Shown here: one piece after another, positions 1 to 7,709 of the stretch
Position numbering within the stretch: position 1 is the stretch's first letter
Layout of the letters: every line of letters starts with the position of its first letter
Source of the DNA: Chitinimonas arctica
Lineage (GTDB): Bacteria > Pseudomonadota > Gammaproteobacteria > Burkholderiales > Chitinimonadaceae
DNA length: 64,000 bases
Direction of reading: 5' to 3'
Assembly (NCBI RefSeq): GCF_007431345.1
Contig: NZ_CP041730.1
Span: 4,340,001-4,404,000 of the forward strand
Notes under the pieces: model-generated
The model's input: only the letters and a program-made list of their open reading frames with translations
Database searches by the model: none
Told to the model about the DNA's origin: nothing
Made by a program: the position numbers and the translations under genes

Positions 1-1
1 C

Positions 2-358
2 TTCGCAATTGACCAGGATTTGGTGTATGGATATTCCCGAGAGCTTCGCAGTGACTACAATCCCGCTAGTGAGACGAGGATCAAACGAGGTTTCTTTTCG
101 ACGGAGACGAAATCTGAGAGCTCAAATGTTTGGATGTTTAATTCTCAAGAGATGTTAGCTGGTTCGGTGAAAGGCGTTTATCCCGTAAATTATTGGCGCA
201 CGCTAGCGATTGAGAAATTGCAAAACGTTGGCTTTTCGCTACCTAAGACTATAGCCGGAGAGGGTGTCTATTTATTTAATGCCGCTCAGCAGCAAGAGAT
301 CGCGAGGGAAAACCAGCAGTTCTTAAATTTTGTGCGATTTGATGGGCACGGAACGTGA
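2..358 (+). CDS. hypothetical protein, 5'-truncated by window edge
   Basis: The frame is open from the first bases of the window (FAIDQDLVYG...) to a TGA at 356, so the true start lies to the left. About 118 residues are visible, ending NFVRFDGHGT. No signal peptide, membrane segment or motif is recognised. Base composition is poorer in GC than the chromosomal genes further right. It precedes a series of small immunity-like genes, so an immunity or toxin-associated role is possible, but that is inferred from position only. Confidence 0.5.
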   Translation, partial: FAIDQDLVYGYSRELRSDYNPASETRIKRGFFSTETKSESSNVWMFNSQEMLAGSVKGVYPVNYWRTLAIEKLQNVGFSLPKTIAGEGVYLFNAAQQQEIARENQQFLNFVRFDGHGT

Positions 359-445
359 TGTTGCATTTAGGGTGGAGTCAATGGGTTGCGCTCTTGGCTA
401 GACAACTCCATTCTAATAGAGCTGCGTGAGATGCTTGGGCATTAA

Positions 446-523
446 GAGCCACCAATAAAACCAAGTGAAACAGATTGGCAAGTAAGAGTTGAGAAATATC
501 GCCAAGGTGGAGGTGTAATTTGA
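446..523 (+). pseudogene. C-terminal scrap of a polymorphic-toxin-like protein
   Basis: After an in-frame TAA at 443 a 25-codon open stretch reads EPPIKPSETDW..KYRQGGGVI and stops with TGA at 521-523. It overlaps the TTG start of the next gene (520), the arrangement expected between a toxin C-terminus and its immunity gene. No start codon or toxin core is left. I infer a decayed, displaced toxin end; the family is not identified. Confidence 0.3.
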
Positions 524-1155
524 GTATTGTGATATCCGTGCTTAACGAAGGCTTGACGTGCCAAACGGCAGGCCTTTTGGATCAAACCGGCTACGAAATC
601 AGTGCGACGGTTGATAACCCTTTGCTGTTGAGTGAGTGCAAGGAGCTTGTTCAGTTCCTTGGAGACTACGTAGCTGCTGGCAATGCAATTCAATCCGGCG
701 AAATCGTTAAATATGGGTATTGGCTTGTCAAAGTTAATTTAGATGACCGTAGGCGGCTAGTATTCTGGGAGTACAACCCCGAAGCAACGGATTTTGTTTT
801 GGGGGTGAGTAGCACTGTTTCCCATTGGCGCGACCAGCATCAGATCTGCCAAAAGGTAGATGCTGTGTTTTCCCCACCGCGCTTAGACCAGTTAGTCGTT
901 ATTTCAGACGGAGTGTATGAAGGCGACGAAGTGGAAGGTGTTCGATATCCATCGCCCGATCACATGTCAGGTTGGTGGCTCACCACGGATCGTTTCAATG
1001 GTGACACCAGCACGCTGAAAACTGTGCATGCTCACCACGTCAGCGCTAGAAGGCCCGATCTTGCCAAATTCTTGGCTTTGCCTTTCGGCTACCGCTTTTT
1101 TTCGCCCCAAAGCGACGTATGGTTCGATCGAAAGGTAGCTGATGCAGAAAGCTAG
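520..1155 (+). CDS. Imm33-like (DUF2185-type) immunity protein
   Basis: 211 residues. The C-terminal half carries the pattern I associate with Imm33/DUF2185 immunity domains: YPSPDHMSGWWLTTDRF around residues 147-163, then H..H...RPDLAKFLALPFGYRF near 176-195. Such proteins neutralise the toxin tip encoded just upstream in polymorphic toxin systems. The TTG start is chosen because GGAGG at 509-513 lies 6 nt before it and it overlaps the stop of the preceding toxin scrap. The N-terminal half is not recognised. The cognate toxin here is reduced to a fragment, so this is probably an orphan immunity gene that still protects against kin toxins (inference). Confidence 0.6.
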   Translation: MSIVISVLNEGLTCQTAGLLDQTGYEISATVDNPLLLSECKELVQFLGDYVAAGNAIQSGEIVKYGYWLVKVNLDDRRRLVFWEYNPEATDFVLGVSSTVSHWRDQHQICQKVDAVFSPPRLDQLVVISDGVYEGDEVEGVRYPSPDHMSGWWLTTDRFNGDTSTLKTVHAHHVSARRPDLAKFLALPFGYRFFSPQSDVWFDRKVADAES

Positions 1156-1293
1156 TAAGCGTCCCCATCTATAGCCTGTTCGTTATGCGACGGGTCTTTT
1201 CCGCTACGCCCTCCAAGCTCACCGCATTCCGTACTAACCCGCGGCTATAGGCTGAATTTGGAGTTGGCGATCCCTCATAACCAACTCTTCGGG

Positions 1294-1390
1294 TCAGATA
1301 CATGTAAGCAGCTTTTGACGTTCAGGGCGCAGCGTCCCTTTCGGTGGCACATACCGATACAACTTCTGCCGAGTAATCCCGTTCAAATGA
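1294..1390 (-). pseudogene. possible resolvase/invertase C-terminal HTH remnant
   Basis: Read on the minus strand the segment gives GITRQKLYRYVPPKG.LRPERQKLL, which resembles the C-terminal Hin-type helix-turn-helix of serine resolvases (typically G-(V/I)-S-R-x-T-L-Y-R-Y-V). Upstream on that strand the similarity ends at about 1390, where the toxin remnant on the plus strand begins. No catalytic domain is present. If correct, it records a past site-specific recombination element in the toxin array. Short match, so confidence is modest. Confidence 0.35.
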
Positions 1391-1553
1391 ATGAGCAGGG
1401 GCAGCAGGTACTCGATCGAATTACTAATTCTCCTAACGCTCGAATCGAACCTGGCAATCGATTCGGTGGCGTCGATGTTTACCATCAAAATGGGACGGGG
1501 CGCGATTCGATGCAGGTGGAACCTTCCGTGGATTCTTAGAACCTCCGAGGTAA
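1387..1553 (+). pseudogene. frameshifted polymorphic-toxin C-terminus
   Basis: From 1387 the frame reads MNEQGQQVLDRI..., then NRFGGVDVYHQNGTG up to about 1500. The next frame continues ARFDAGGTFRGFLEPPR to a TAA at 1551. Joined, they match the usual end of Rhs-type toxin tips (FGG.D.Y...G.GARFDA.GTF.GFLEP). Adding one G to the run at 1497-1500 restores a single frame. The frame ends 3 nt before the ATG of the immunity gene at 1557. The toxin start and Rhs core are absent, so this is a displaced, inactivated toxin tip. Confidence 0.6.
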
Positions 1554-1556
1554 TTT

Positions 1557-1790
1557 ATGACGAATACAGTAAAAATTCAGGTGTGCAGTGATACGGACTT
1601 TGAGCAACTCATCGCCGAGATATATATCGACGATAAGTTCGTTGCGCTTGTAAGCCAGGATGAGGGCGTTGACAATCTGCGGGTTGAATTCCCTGGATCC
1701 GACCAGAATGAGTCCACCATTACGCGCAAAGTGGATTTCGAGGTTTTGTGTCATGCGCTGAGCAATGCACGAAGGGAGTTGGTCGGTTAG
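1557..1790 (+). CDS. small immunity protein of a polymorphic-toxin cassette
   Basis: 77 residues, acidic (KIQVCSDTDFEQLIAEIYID near the N-terminus, VALVSQDEGVDNLRVEFPG in the middle). I recognise the pattern as a conserved small immunity family found directly behind Rhs toxin tips ending in GFLEP. The ATG lies 3 nt behind the stop of the frameshifted toxin remnant, so toxin and immunity were translated from one message. No signal peptide, so it should act in the cytoplasm by binding its toxin. The gene is intact although its toxin is broken. Confidence 0.65.
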   Translation: MTNTVKIQVCSDTDFEQLIAEIYIDDKFVALVSQDEGVDNLRVEFPGSDQNESTITRKVDFEVLCHALSNARRELVG

Positions 1791-2053
1791 TCGGTACAAA
1801 GAGCGGGGAAGAGTCAAAAGAGGATAAGAATCAGGATGAAAAGCTGAGCAAGACCGGCGTGGGTAGCTACAGCTATCCGCCGCAAGGCCAGACCTGAATG
1901 AAGATAAAGGTGCCAAGGAGGCCGGGAGAGAAATCATTGGAGGGGAGTTTGCAAAATCCCAACCTAAGCAATGCAGTTCGTTCTGAAATAAACAATGCAT
2001 TGAGGCTAGATCAGCCGTCTTGCAAATGCGCAATACACTAGGAGGAAAATAAG
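1791..2053 (+). pseudogene. Rhs core / toxin-tip scraps
   Basis: Around 1858-1895 the sequence reads VGSYSYPPQGQT followed by a stop, which looks like the Rhs core (GSYSYPA.G..). It is followed by short open stretches (AKEAGREIIGGEFAKSQP; SEINNALRLDQPSCKC) ending just before the next immunity gene at 2054. None can be a full gene. I read this as the junction of a displaced Rhs-toxin end that has lost its frame. It explains why another immunity-like gene follows. Confidence 0.4.
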
Positions 2054-2548
2054 ATGGATTTGCTGGAGCTGAAGAATCAGTCAGATGTAGGGGATATTAT
2101 TGATGCACTCTATGCGCTAGGCGCGAAGGGAAAAAATGCTGCTTCTCCACAGTTGATTCAAGTTCTGAAGGGATTGGCAAAGCATGAAGATCCTGCTGTG
2201 CGAGAAGAGGTCGCTGCGTGCGCGGGGATTCGCTTGAGACTGGCGGAGTTGTATCCTGTATTTTTGGATCGCCTTCGTGACGAAGAGGACGATGTAAGTG
2301 TACTTCCTCCATTGATCGACGCTGTTGTTGCCCTAGGTATTCACGGGGCTGGGACGTGCGCAGAAATCACAAAAATATTGTCTGATTATGTTTTTGATGA
2401 AAAAGAAGATGATGAGGTAAGAGGCGTGGCTTACCTTGGGGTGCTTAAGCTGTGGGGTAAAATTTCCCCAAGAGAGTATGCGGTCGCACCTCGTGTTTTA
2501 AGCGAAATGTCTTGGGACGCGAAGCTAATACGTGATCTAGTGGATTAA
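2054..2548 (+). CDS. HEAT-repeat protein, probable immunity protein
   Basis: 164 residues, almost entirely alpha-helical. Regular helix pairs (SPQLIQVLKGLAKHEDPAVREEVAACAG; PVFLDRLRDEEDDVSVLPPLIDAVVALG; GVAYLGVLKLWGKIS) fit HEAT-like repeats, a fold often used by immunity proteins. AGGAGG at 2040-2045 precedes the ATG by 8 nt. It follows a decayed toxin tip, as do the two immunity genes before it. Strongly acidic. Role as immunity protein is inferred from fold and place; the partner toxin cannot be named. Confidence 0.5.
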   Translation: MDLLELKNQSDVGDIIDALYALGAKGKNAASPQLIQVLKGLAKHEDPAVREEVAACAGIRLRLAELYPVFLDRLRDEEDDVSVLPPLIDAVVALGIHGAGTCAEITKILSDYVFDEKEDDEVRGVAYLGVLKLWGKISPREYAVAPRVLSEMSWDAKLIRDLVD

Positions 2549-2841
2549 ATATAGCGGAGATAAGGGACGACAAGGCATTGGTTGCTGCGCCAAACCCATC
2601 AGCGTGGCAGCGATGCGAGCAAGGCCAAGCGATTTGAGCAGCGTTACAACCAGTACGGCTATCCGAGCGGATCGAACGACAAGGCCTGGCGCTTTGGCAG
2701 GCGAGCAAGCAGGACGCCGCCAATCGCGTACTGGAAGCCAAGCTGGGTAACGGCCTGAAGGTTGAACGGGGCTACCACGTTTATACCGGCCGGCTGAGCG
2801 ATGGGGAACTGACGAGTCCGCAGACCGGCTTGCAATGGTGA
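2549..2841 (+). pseudogene. degenerate fragment, probably from the same toxin locus
   Basis: One frame is open from 2556 except for a TGA at 2635, and continues as ERIERQGLALWQASKQDAAN to ...GYHVYTGRLSDGELTSPQTG before stopping at 2839-2841. A second frame gives KAKRFEQRYNQYGYPSGS. Neither has a plausible start. GC and codon use rise again toward the chromosomal style. I could not name the family; a broken C-terminus of a secreted or Rhs-type protein is the best guess. Confidence 0.3.
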
Positions 2842-3019
2842 ATAATATAATTCTGCAAGAATTTCGCTTCACAAATTTGCGGGAAAGCACGGGCGAACTA
2901 TTCAGGACCGGCGATTCCGGATGTTGAGAAATGCGATTTTCTTCTTTGGAAACAATGCATTGATTGATTTGTAGTACTACAGTACAATCCCTGCGCTTTA
3001 AAAATTCAGGGAACAAGAA

Positions 3020-3997
3020 ATGAAAAAAACGATCGTCCTGGCACTGGGCCTGGCTTTCGCCTCGCAAGCCGCATTTGCCTCTAATTCAGCCACCGTCCAA
3101 CTCGGCTATTTCGAGGACGGCAACCAAGAAAACGCCTTCGACACGCGCAGCAATGTAACCGCTTCCGCCACCGCGCATTCCTCCCTCAGCATCGCAGGTG
3201 CCGGTATCCAGCGCGATGCGTCCGCAAGCGCCACGTTCGATCCGACTACCACTACCTTCAAGGGCAGTACCCAGGCAACGCTGGGCAATGCCACCTCTGA
3301 TCGTCGTTTTGTGTTCGCCAGTTCCCAGGCCTTTGTCAATGACGGACTGCGCGTGAACTCCTCGGCTGCGACCGCGCAGCTGAAGTTTACGGTGAAGTAT
3401 GATTCGGTCTTCAATACCGATGCGCTTTCCGTCAACCCTGGCCTCTATAGCTCGCCTCAGCGTATTCGTGAGAACTTCTCCTCTTTCCAGATCGATCTGA
3501 CCCAAGTGCATCGTCCGTCGCCAGGCGGCTTTGGCCCTACCTGGACCGAAAGATTGGGTGGTCAACGCGGCGATTCCTTGCACTTTGCCGAGTTCGTGCG
3601 GCCGGAGCGCGAAGGTGCTTCGAATATCAGGTACACCAATTACGAGGCATATGAAGGCAAGGGTCGCCAAGAAATATTGCCCGACCAATCCAACGCCGCC
3701 AACTGGAACGGCATGATCAGCTTTACGCTGAATGTGCAGACAAATACGAACCTGGATCTAGCGGCGAGATTCGGTGTTGATTCGTTCTGCGCACAGGCCT
3801 ATCTGTGCAATTCGACCGTTGGCGCCCACTCCTTCCAGCTGGGGCTGGAAGCCATTGGTGGCGAGTTGGTATCGAGTAACGGCTACGGCTATACCATGGG
3901 CGCATCTGTGCCGGAACCCGAGTCCTACGCGATGCTGCTGGCAGGACTGGGTCTGTTGGGCTTTGTTGCTCGCCGCAAGGCACGCAACGCCGCTTGA
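3020..3997 (+). CDS. PEP-CTERM sorting domain protein
   Basis: 325 residues. A signal peptide (MKKTIVLALGLAFASQAAFA) is followed by a low-complexity Ser/Thr/Ala-rich body and a C-terminal sorting tail: VPEPESYAMLLAGLGLLGF, then the basic end ARRKARNAA. The Pro-Glu-Pro, hydrophobic helix and Arg cluster are the exosortase (EpsH) recognition signal, so the protein should be exported, processed and kept at the envelope or in exopolysaccharide. No exosortase gene lies in the window. AGGGAACAAG just before the ATG is the ribosome site. A hairpin terminator follows. The central part has no recognised domain. Confidence 0.85.
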   Translation: MKKTIVLALGLAFASQAAFASNSATVQLGYFEDGNQENAFDTRSNVTASATAHSSLSIAGAGIQRDASASATFDPTTTTFKGSTQATLGNATSDRRFVFASSQAFVNDGLRVNSSAATAQLKFTVKYDSVFNTDALSVNPGLYSSPQRIRENFSSFQIDLTQVHRPSPGGFGPTWTERLGGQRGDSLHFAEFVRPEREGASNIRYTNYEAYEGKGRQEILPDQSNAANWNGMISFTLNVQTNTNLDLAARFGVDSFCAQAYLCNSTVGAHSFQLGLEAIGGELVSSNGYGYTMGASVPEPESYAMLLAGLGLLGFVARRKARNAA

Positions 3998-4012
3998 TCG
4001 ACGCCGCTGCCA

Positions 4013-4049
4013 AGAAAGCCGCCATCCGCAAGGAAAGGCGGTTTTTTTG
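4013..4049 (+). terminator. rho-independent terminator after PEP-CTERM gene
   Basis: AAAGCCGCC and GGCGGTTT arms (one G:T pair) around an 8-11 nt loop, followed directly by a run of seven T. Lies 16 nt after the stop of the PEP-CTERM gene. Confidence 0.8.
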
Positions 4050-4164
4050 TATGCGCCTACAATATTCAAAAAATACGAATGTTTAGCTCAGATATCTTCG
4101 CTATATAGGACGGTGTGCAGTAATTAGTATGCCTGTGTCGCTTCAAAATATTTGAAAGATACTC

Positions 4165-4863
4165 ATGCTCACCCTACGCCGCAGTGCCGATCGTGGCTAT
4201 GCCAACCACGGTTGGCTCAAATCCTTCCACAGCTTCTCCTTCGCCGAGTACTACGATCCGGTCCATATGGGCTTCGGCGCGCTGCGGGTGATCAACGAGG
4301 ACCGCGTTGCCGCCGGCGCCGGTTTTGGCACCCATTCGCATCGCGATATGGAGATCCTCAGCTACGTGCTGGCGGGCGGCCTGGCGCACCGCGATAGCAT
4401 GGGCAACGGCTCGGTGCTGAAGCCAGGCGATGTACAGCGGATGAGTGCGGGACGCGGGGTGATGCATTCCGAGTACAACGGCTCGCAGGACGACGCGGTA
4501 CATTTCTTGCAGATATGGTTACAGCCGAACGTCACCGGTATCGCCCCCGGGTATGAGGAAAAGCACTTCGATGCCGCCGGCAAGCGCGGCCGGCTGCAGA
4601 TGATCGCCAATGCCGACGGGAGTGAGGGGGCCATGCTGGTGCATCAGGATGTCCGCTTGTACGCAGGTCTGTTCGACGATGCGGAGGCGGCCCATCTGTC
4701 GCTGGCGATCGGCCGGCGTGCCTATGTCCACCTGGTGCGCGGTTTGATCAAGGTCAACGGGCAAACCCTGGAGGCCGGCGATGCCGCTATGCTGGTGAAC
4801 GAAAGCGACGTGCACATTACCGAAGGCAGGGAAGCCGAGGTTCTGGTGTTCGATCTGGCTTAA
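4165..4863 (+). CDS. pirin family protein, YhhW-like quercetin dioxygenase
   Basis: 232 residues, the usual YhhW length. Bicupin fold: the N-terminal pirin cupin holds the metal ligands H57 and H59 (GTHSHRDMEI), H101 and E103 (GVMHSEY), the same set as in E. coli YhhW. FHSFSFAEYYDP near residue 21 is the family signature. Bacterial pirins oxidise quercetin in vitro; the natural substrate is uncertain. It heads a run of small redox/stress genes on the same strand (OsmC at 4895, FMN reductase at 5297) spaced 31 and 15 nt, so probably one operon for electrophile or oxidant stress. Confidence 0.9.
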   Translation: MLTLRRSADRGYANHGWLKSFHSFSFAEYYDPVHMGFGALRVINEDRVAAGAGFGTHSHRDMEILSYVLAGGLAHRDSMGNGSVLKPGDVQRMSAGRGVMHSEYNGSQDDAVHFLQIWLQPNVTGIAPGYEEKHFDAAGKRGRLQMIANADGSEGAMLVHQDVRLYAGLFDDAEAAHLSLAIGRRAYVHLVRGLIKVNGQTLEAGDAAMLVNESDVHITEGREAEVLVFDLA

Positions 4864-4894
4864 AGCCTACAACATACTTACAAGAGAGCTAACC

Positions 4895-5281
4895 ATGTCC
4901 GTTACCGCACGCAAGGCCGAGCACGGCCATTTCCTGACCCGTCTGCAAGCCGGCGAAGCAGCCTGGCTGGCCGATGCGGGCCCCGAGAACGGCGGCCTGG
5001 CCAGTGCACCCGATCCGCACCAGTTGCTCAATGCGGCGCTGGCCGCCTGTACCGCCATCACCGTGCGTATGTACGCCGAACGCAAAAGCATCGCTTTGCT
5101 CGACGTGCAGGTGAATATCGAGCATGTGGAAGAGGGGGGTGTCTACCGGATCCAGCAGCAGATCACCTTGCAAGGCGATCTTAGCCTGGAGCAGCGGGCC
5201 AAGCTGATTGAAATCGCCGGCAAATGCCCTATCCACAAAGCCCTGACCGGCCGCTTCGAAATCGCGACCGAAGCCCTGTAG
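4895..5281 (+). CDS. OsmC family peroxidase-like protein
   Basis: 128 residues. OsmC/Ohr fold with both redox cysteines in place: C52 (LAACTAIT) and C111 (GKCPIHKAL). OsmC-type enzymes reduce organic hydroperoxides with the two cysteines. The C-terminal PIHKALTG is typical of the OsmC/YhfA branch rather than Ohr. AGAGAG precedes the ATG by a short spacer. Downstream the FMN reductase starts after 15 nt, so co-transcription is likely. Confidence 0.88.
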   Translation: MSVTARKAEHGHFLTRLQAGEAAWLADAGPENGGLASAPDPHQLLNAALAACTAITVRMYAERKSIALLDVQVNIEHVEEGGVYRIQQQITLQGDLSLEQRAKLIEIAGKCPIHKALTGRFEIATEAL

Positions 5282-5296
5282 TCCGAGGAGTCATCG

Positions 5297-5863
5297 ATGA
5301 GTACACGTATCCTGGTATTTGCCGGCAGCGCCCGGCGCGATTCGCTCAACAAACGCCTGGCCGCTGCGCTTGCCGCCGCGCTATCCGATGCCGGCGCCGA
5401 GGTCAGCCTGATCGACCTGGCGGATTTCGAGATGCCGCTTTATCACGGCGACTGGGAGAGCGCGCATGGCGTGCCGGAGGCGGCCACGCGGCTGAACACG
5501 CTGATGCTAAGCCACGATGCCTTGGCGCTGGCTTCGCCGGAGAATAATGCCTCGATTTCGGCGCTGATGAAGAATACGCTGGACTGGTTGTCCCGCATCA
5601 AGGGCGGCGAGGGGTTTGCCGGCAAGACTGCGCTGCTCACGGCGGCTTCGCCGGGGGCGCTGGGCGGCTTGCGTGGCTTGAACCATCTGCGCGACATCCT
5701 GCATAGTCTGGGGGTGGGCACGCTGCCGCAGACGCTGGCGGTGAGTCGCGCCCATGAGGCATTTACCGACGAAGGTGGCTTATCCAACGAGCGGCAACAA
5801 GGGCAATTGGTGCAATTGGCGACGCGCTTGGTGGCCGTGGCCTCGGCACTGAAAGCCGCTTGA
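5297..5863 (+). CDS. NADPH-dependent FMN reductase
   Basis: 188 residues, flavodoxin-like fold. GSARRDSLNKRLA at residues 10-22 is the FMN phosphate loop; ASPENNASISALMKNTLDW near 79-97 is the family's SPEYN.S....KNA.DW motif. The enzymes of this family (azoreductase, ChrR, SsuE types) reduce FMN, quinones or azo compounds with NAD(P)H. CCGAGGAG lies just before the ATG. Third gene of the pirin-OsmC-reductase run. Confidence 0.88.
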   Translation: MSTRILVFAGSARRDSLNKRLAAALAAALSDAGAEVSLIDLADFEMPLYHGDWESAHGVPEAATRLNTLMLSHDALALASPENNASISALMKNTLDWLSRIKGGEGFAGKTALLTAASPGALGGLRGLNHLRDILHSLGVGTLPQTLAVSRAHEAFTDEGGLSNERQQGQLVQLATRLVAVASALKAA

Positions 5864-5950
5864 AAAGCCGCCTCGGCCGTTGGTCGCGGACTGGGCACTT
5901 AACCGTTCCGGCGAGGTCCACCAAGCAGGTTCATCAGAGGAGCTTTGATC

Positions 5951-6268
5951 ATGCGCCGTATGCTGTTGCTTGTTTTGTCGGCCCTGCTGGCCGCTTGCGC
6001 GACGCTGCCGCCGCCGGTATCGGTGGACGAGGCGGTGAGCTTGAGCAAGCAAGGGGTGACGCCGGATGCGCTGATCGCCATGATGCGCGAGAGCCGTTCG
6101 ACCTATCAATTGTCCGCCAGCGATATCCTCCGGCTGAATCAGGATGGTCTGCCCGGTCCGGTGCTGGACTATATGCAGCAGACCCAGCTGGACGCGGTGC
6201 GCAAGGAAGAGCGCATGAACGAATGGTCCTCGCGCCCCCGCTTCTGGTTCGGTTGGCGCCGCTGGTAG
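5951..6268 (+). CDS. small lipoprotein, unknown function
   Basis: 105 residues. MRRMLLLVLSALLAAC is a lipoprotein signal with a lipobox (LAAC, Cys16), so it should be lipidated and anchored in the envelope. The remainder is mostly helical: VDEAVSLSKQGVTPDALIAMMRES resembles a repeat seen in small exported proteins where 'G.s...li..m' follows a Ser/Lys helix. The ATG at 5951 is preferred over the upstream TTG at 5945 because AGAGGAG at 5935-5941 is correctly spaced for it. Converges with the patatin gene 8 nt away. Confidence 0.7.
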   Translation: MRRMLLLVLSALLAACATLPPPVSVDEAVSLSKQGVTPDALIAMMRESRSTYQLSASDILRLNQDGLPGPVLDYMQQTQLDAVRKEERMNEWSSRPRFWFGWRRW

Positions 6269-6276
6269 GTGGCAGT

Positions 6277-7512
6277 TCAGCGGTCCTTGGCCAGCCAGTG
6301 GTCGAGCTGGTCGAGCGTGTCGTGCAGCTTGTCGATGGGGTTGTTCGGCCGAGGCTGGTCGTCCAGCTTGCGGAAATAGCGCGCGTGCGCCTTGTGCGAT
6401 AGCCAGCGGTCTTCCTCCAGCGCTTCGCGATTCAGCCGCACGCCGTGGCGGGCCAGGATGGGCTCCAGTTCATCCGCCCGGCGGCGCAGGTCTTCGCGGG
6501 TGTGCTGGTAGGCGTGCTCGCACATATTCTCCCGGTCCGAATAGCTGAACACATTCGAGAAGAAAATTTCCTCGTCGCCGTGGCTGGGTTCGAATAGCAC
6601 CACGTCGGCGCCTTCATAGGTGTTGGCGTAGCGCTGCATGCCCACGCGCATGCGCGAGTGGATGATGGACCGGAAAGTCTGCGACAACACCGCCGGCAAG
6701 CCGCCCCGGATCAAGCGGTCGCGATTGTTGGGATGGCCCTTCGGCGCCAGGCGTGCATCGAAAGGCACGATGGGATTGACGCAAATGACCAGCGCCGCTT
6801 CTTCGTCCAGGCTGATGGAGGTGTGCAGGGTCTTCTTCAGGGCGCCATCGACATAGTGGTCGCCGTCGATCTCGACCGGCGGAAACAGCCCCGGCAACGC
6901 GGCCGAAGCCTGCACCGCCTTGGAGATCGGCACATGGTCGTGGCCGGGCCCACCGAACTTGATCGAGCGGCCGGTATCCAGGTCGGTGGCGACGATATAC
7001 AACTTGTTCTTGAGGGCGCGGAAATCATTGGTCCGCTTGCCGCTACTGAACACGCGAGCCAGGAAACGGTCGATTTCGCTATTGTCGAACAGGCCGGTGG
7101 GAATGGCGTGCGACAACTGCATAAAGGCGCCGGTCAGGCCCACTTCGCGCGGGTGGGTGAGAAACTGCGTGAAGGCATCGACCAGCAGCGCCGGGATGGC
7201 CAGGGTGCGATTCAGGTATTCGCGGTAGGCGGGTCGCAGGAATTGGTCCGGCTCGAATGGGGTCTCCGCCGAATCATTGGTGATAAAGATGCGATACATC
7301 TCGCGCGGCGAGATGCGATTGGCCAGGGCGGCGGCGATAAAGCTGCCGGCGCTGACGCCGACGTAGACATCCAGGTCGGTGAGGTCCATGCCGACCAGGG
7401 CTTCGTCCAGCGCGCACAGGGCGCCGACCTCGTAGATCGCGCCGAGCGGACCGCCGGCAGCCAGGTTCAGGCCAATCTGCGAGGGAGGGGAGGAAGGGGC
7501 GACGCGAGGCAT
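6277..7512 (-). CDS. patatin-like phospholipase
   Basis: 411 residues. Patatin domain in the N-terminal two thirds: oxyanion-hole stretch LAAGGPLGAIYEVGAL (17-32), nucleophile S54 in GVSAG, catalytic Asp222 in the DGA motif. Hydrolyses acyl esters of phospholipids or storage lipids; no signal peptide, so it acts in the cytoplasm. The C-terminal third (DRENMCEHAY..TREDLRRR) is a helical region. Start moved to the ATG at 7512, which has GGAG 9 nt upstream; the longer frame has no such site. Neighbouring PHA and wax ester genes make a role in lipid body turnover reasonable, but this is inference. Confidence 0.85.
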   Translation of the reverse strand: MPRVAPSSPPSQIGLNLAAGGPLGAIYEVGALCALDEALVGMDLTDLDVYVGVSAGSFIAAALANRISPREMYRIFITNDSAETPFEPDQFLRPAYREYLNRTLAIPALLVDAFTQFLTHPREVGLTGAFMQLSHAIPTGLFDNSEIDRFLARVFSSGKRTNDFRALKNKLYIVATDLDTGRSIKFGGPGHDHVPISKAVQASAALPGLFPPVEIDGDHYVDGALKKTLHTSISLDEEAALVICVNPIVPFDARLAPKGHPNNRDRLIRGGLPAVLSQTFRSIIHSRMRVGMQRYANTYEGADVVLFEPSHGDEEIFFSNVFSYSDRENMCEHAYQHTREDLRRRADELEPILARHGVRLNREALEEDRWLSHKAHARYFRKLDDQPRPNNPIDKLHDTLDQLDHWLAKDR

Positions 7513-7642
7513 CGGGAACGACTCCGGAAGGCGGGGCGGGGATTGTAGAGCAAATGCTCGCTTGGCGACGATGGGGACTTTCCGCCGGCCCATGAAAGCC
7601 GGACCGGCCGCCTGGCGAGCACCGTAGCCTGCCGACAACGGC

Positions 7643-7674
7643 AGCGGGGCGGGCGTTGACCGCGCCGCCCCGCT
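7643..7674 (-). terminator. GC-rich hairpin downstream of phasin gene
   Basis: Perfect 10-bp arms AGCGGGGCGG and CCGCCCCGCT, 36 nt after the phasin stop. No T run follows on the minus strand, so termination would be inefficient or the hairpin may only protect the mRNA end. Confidence 0.4.
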
Positions 7675-7709
7675 ACTTGACTAACAGTACAGCTGATCAG
7701 ACGCGCTTA

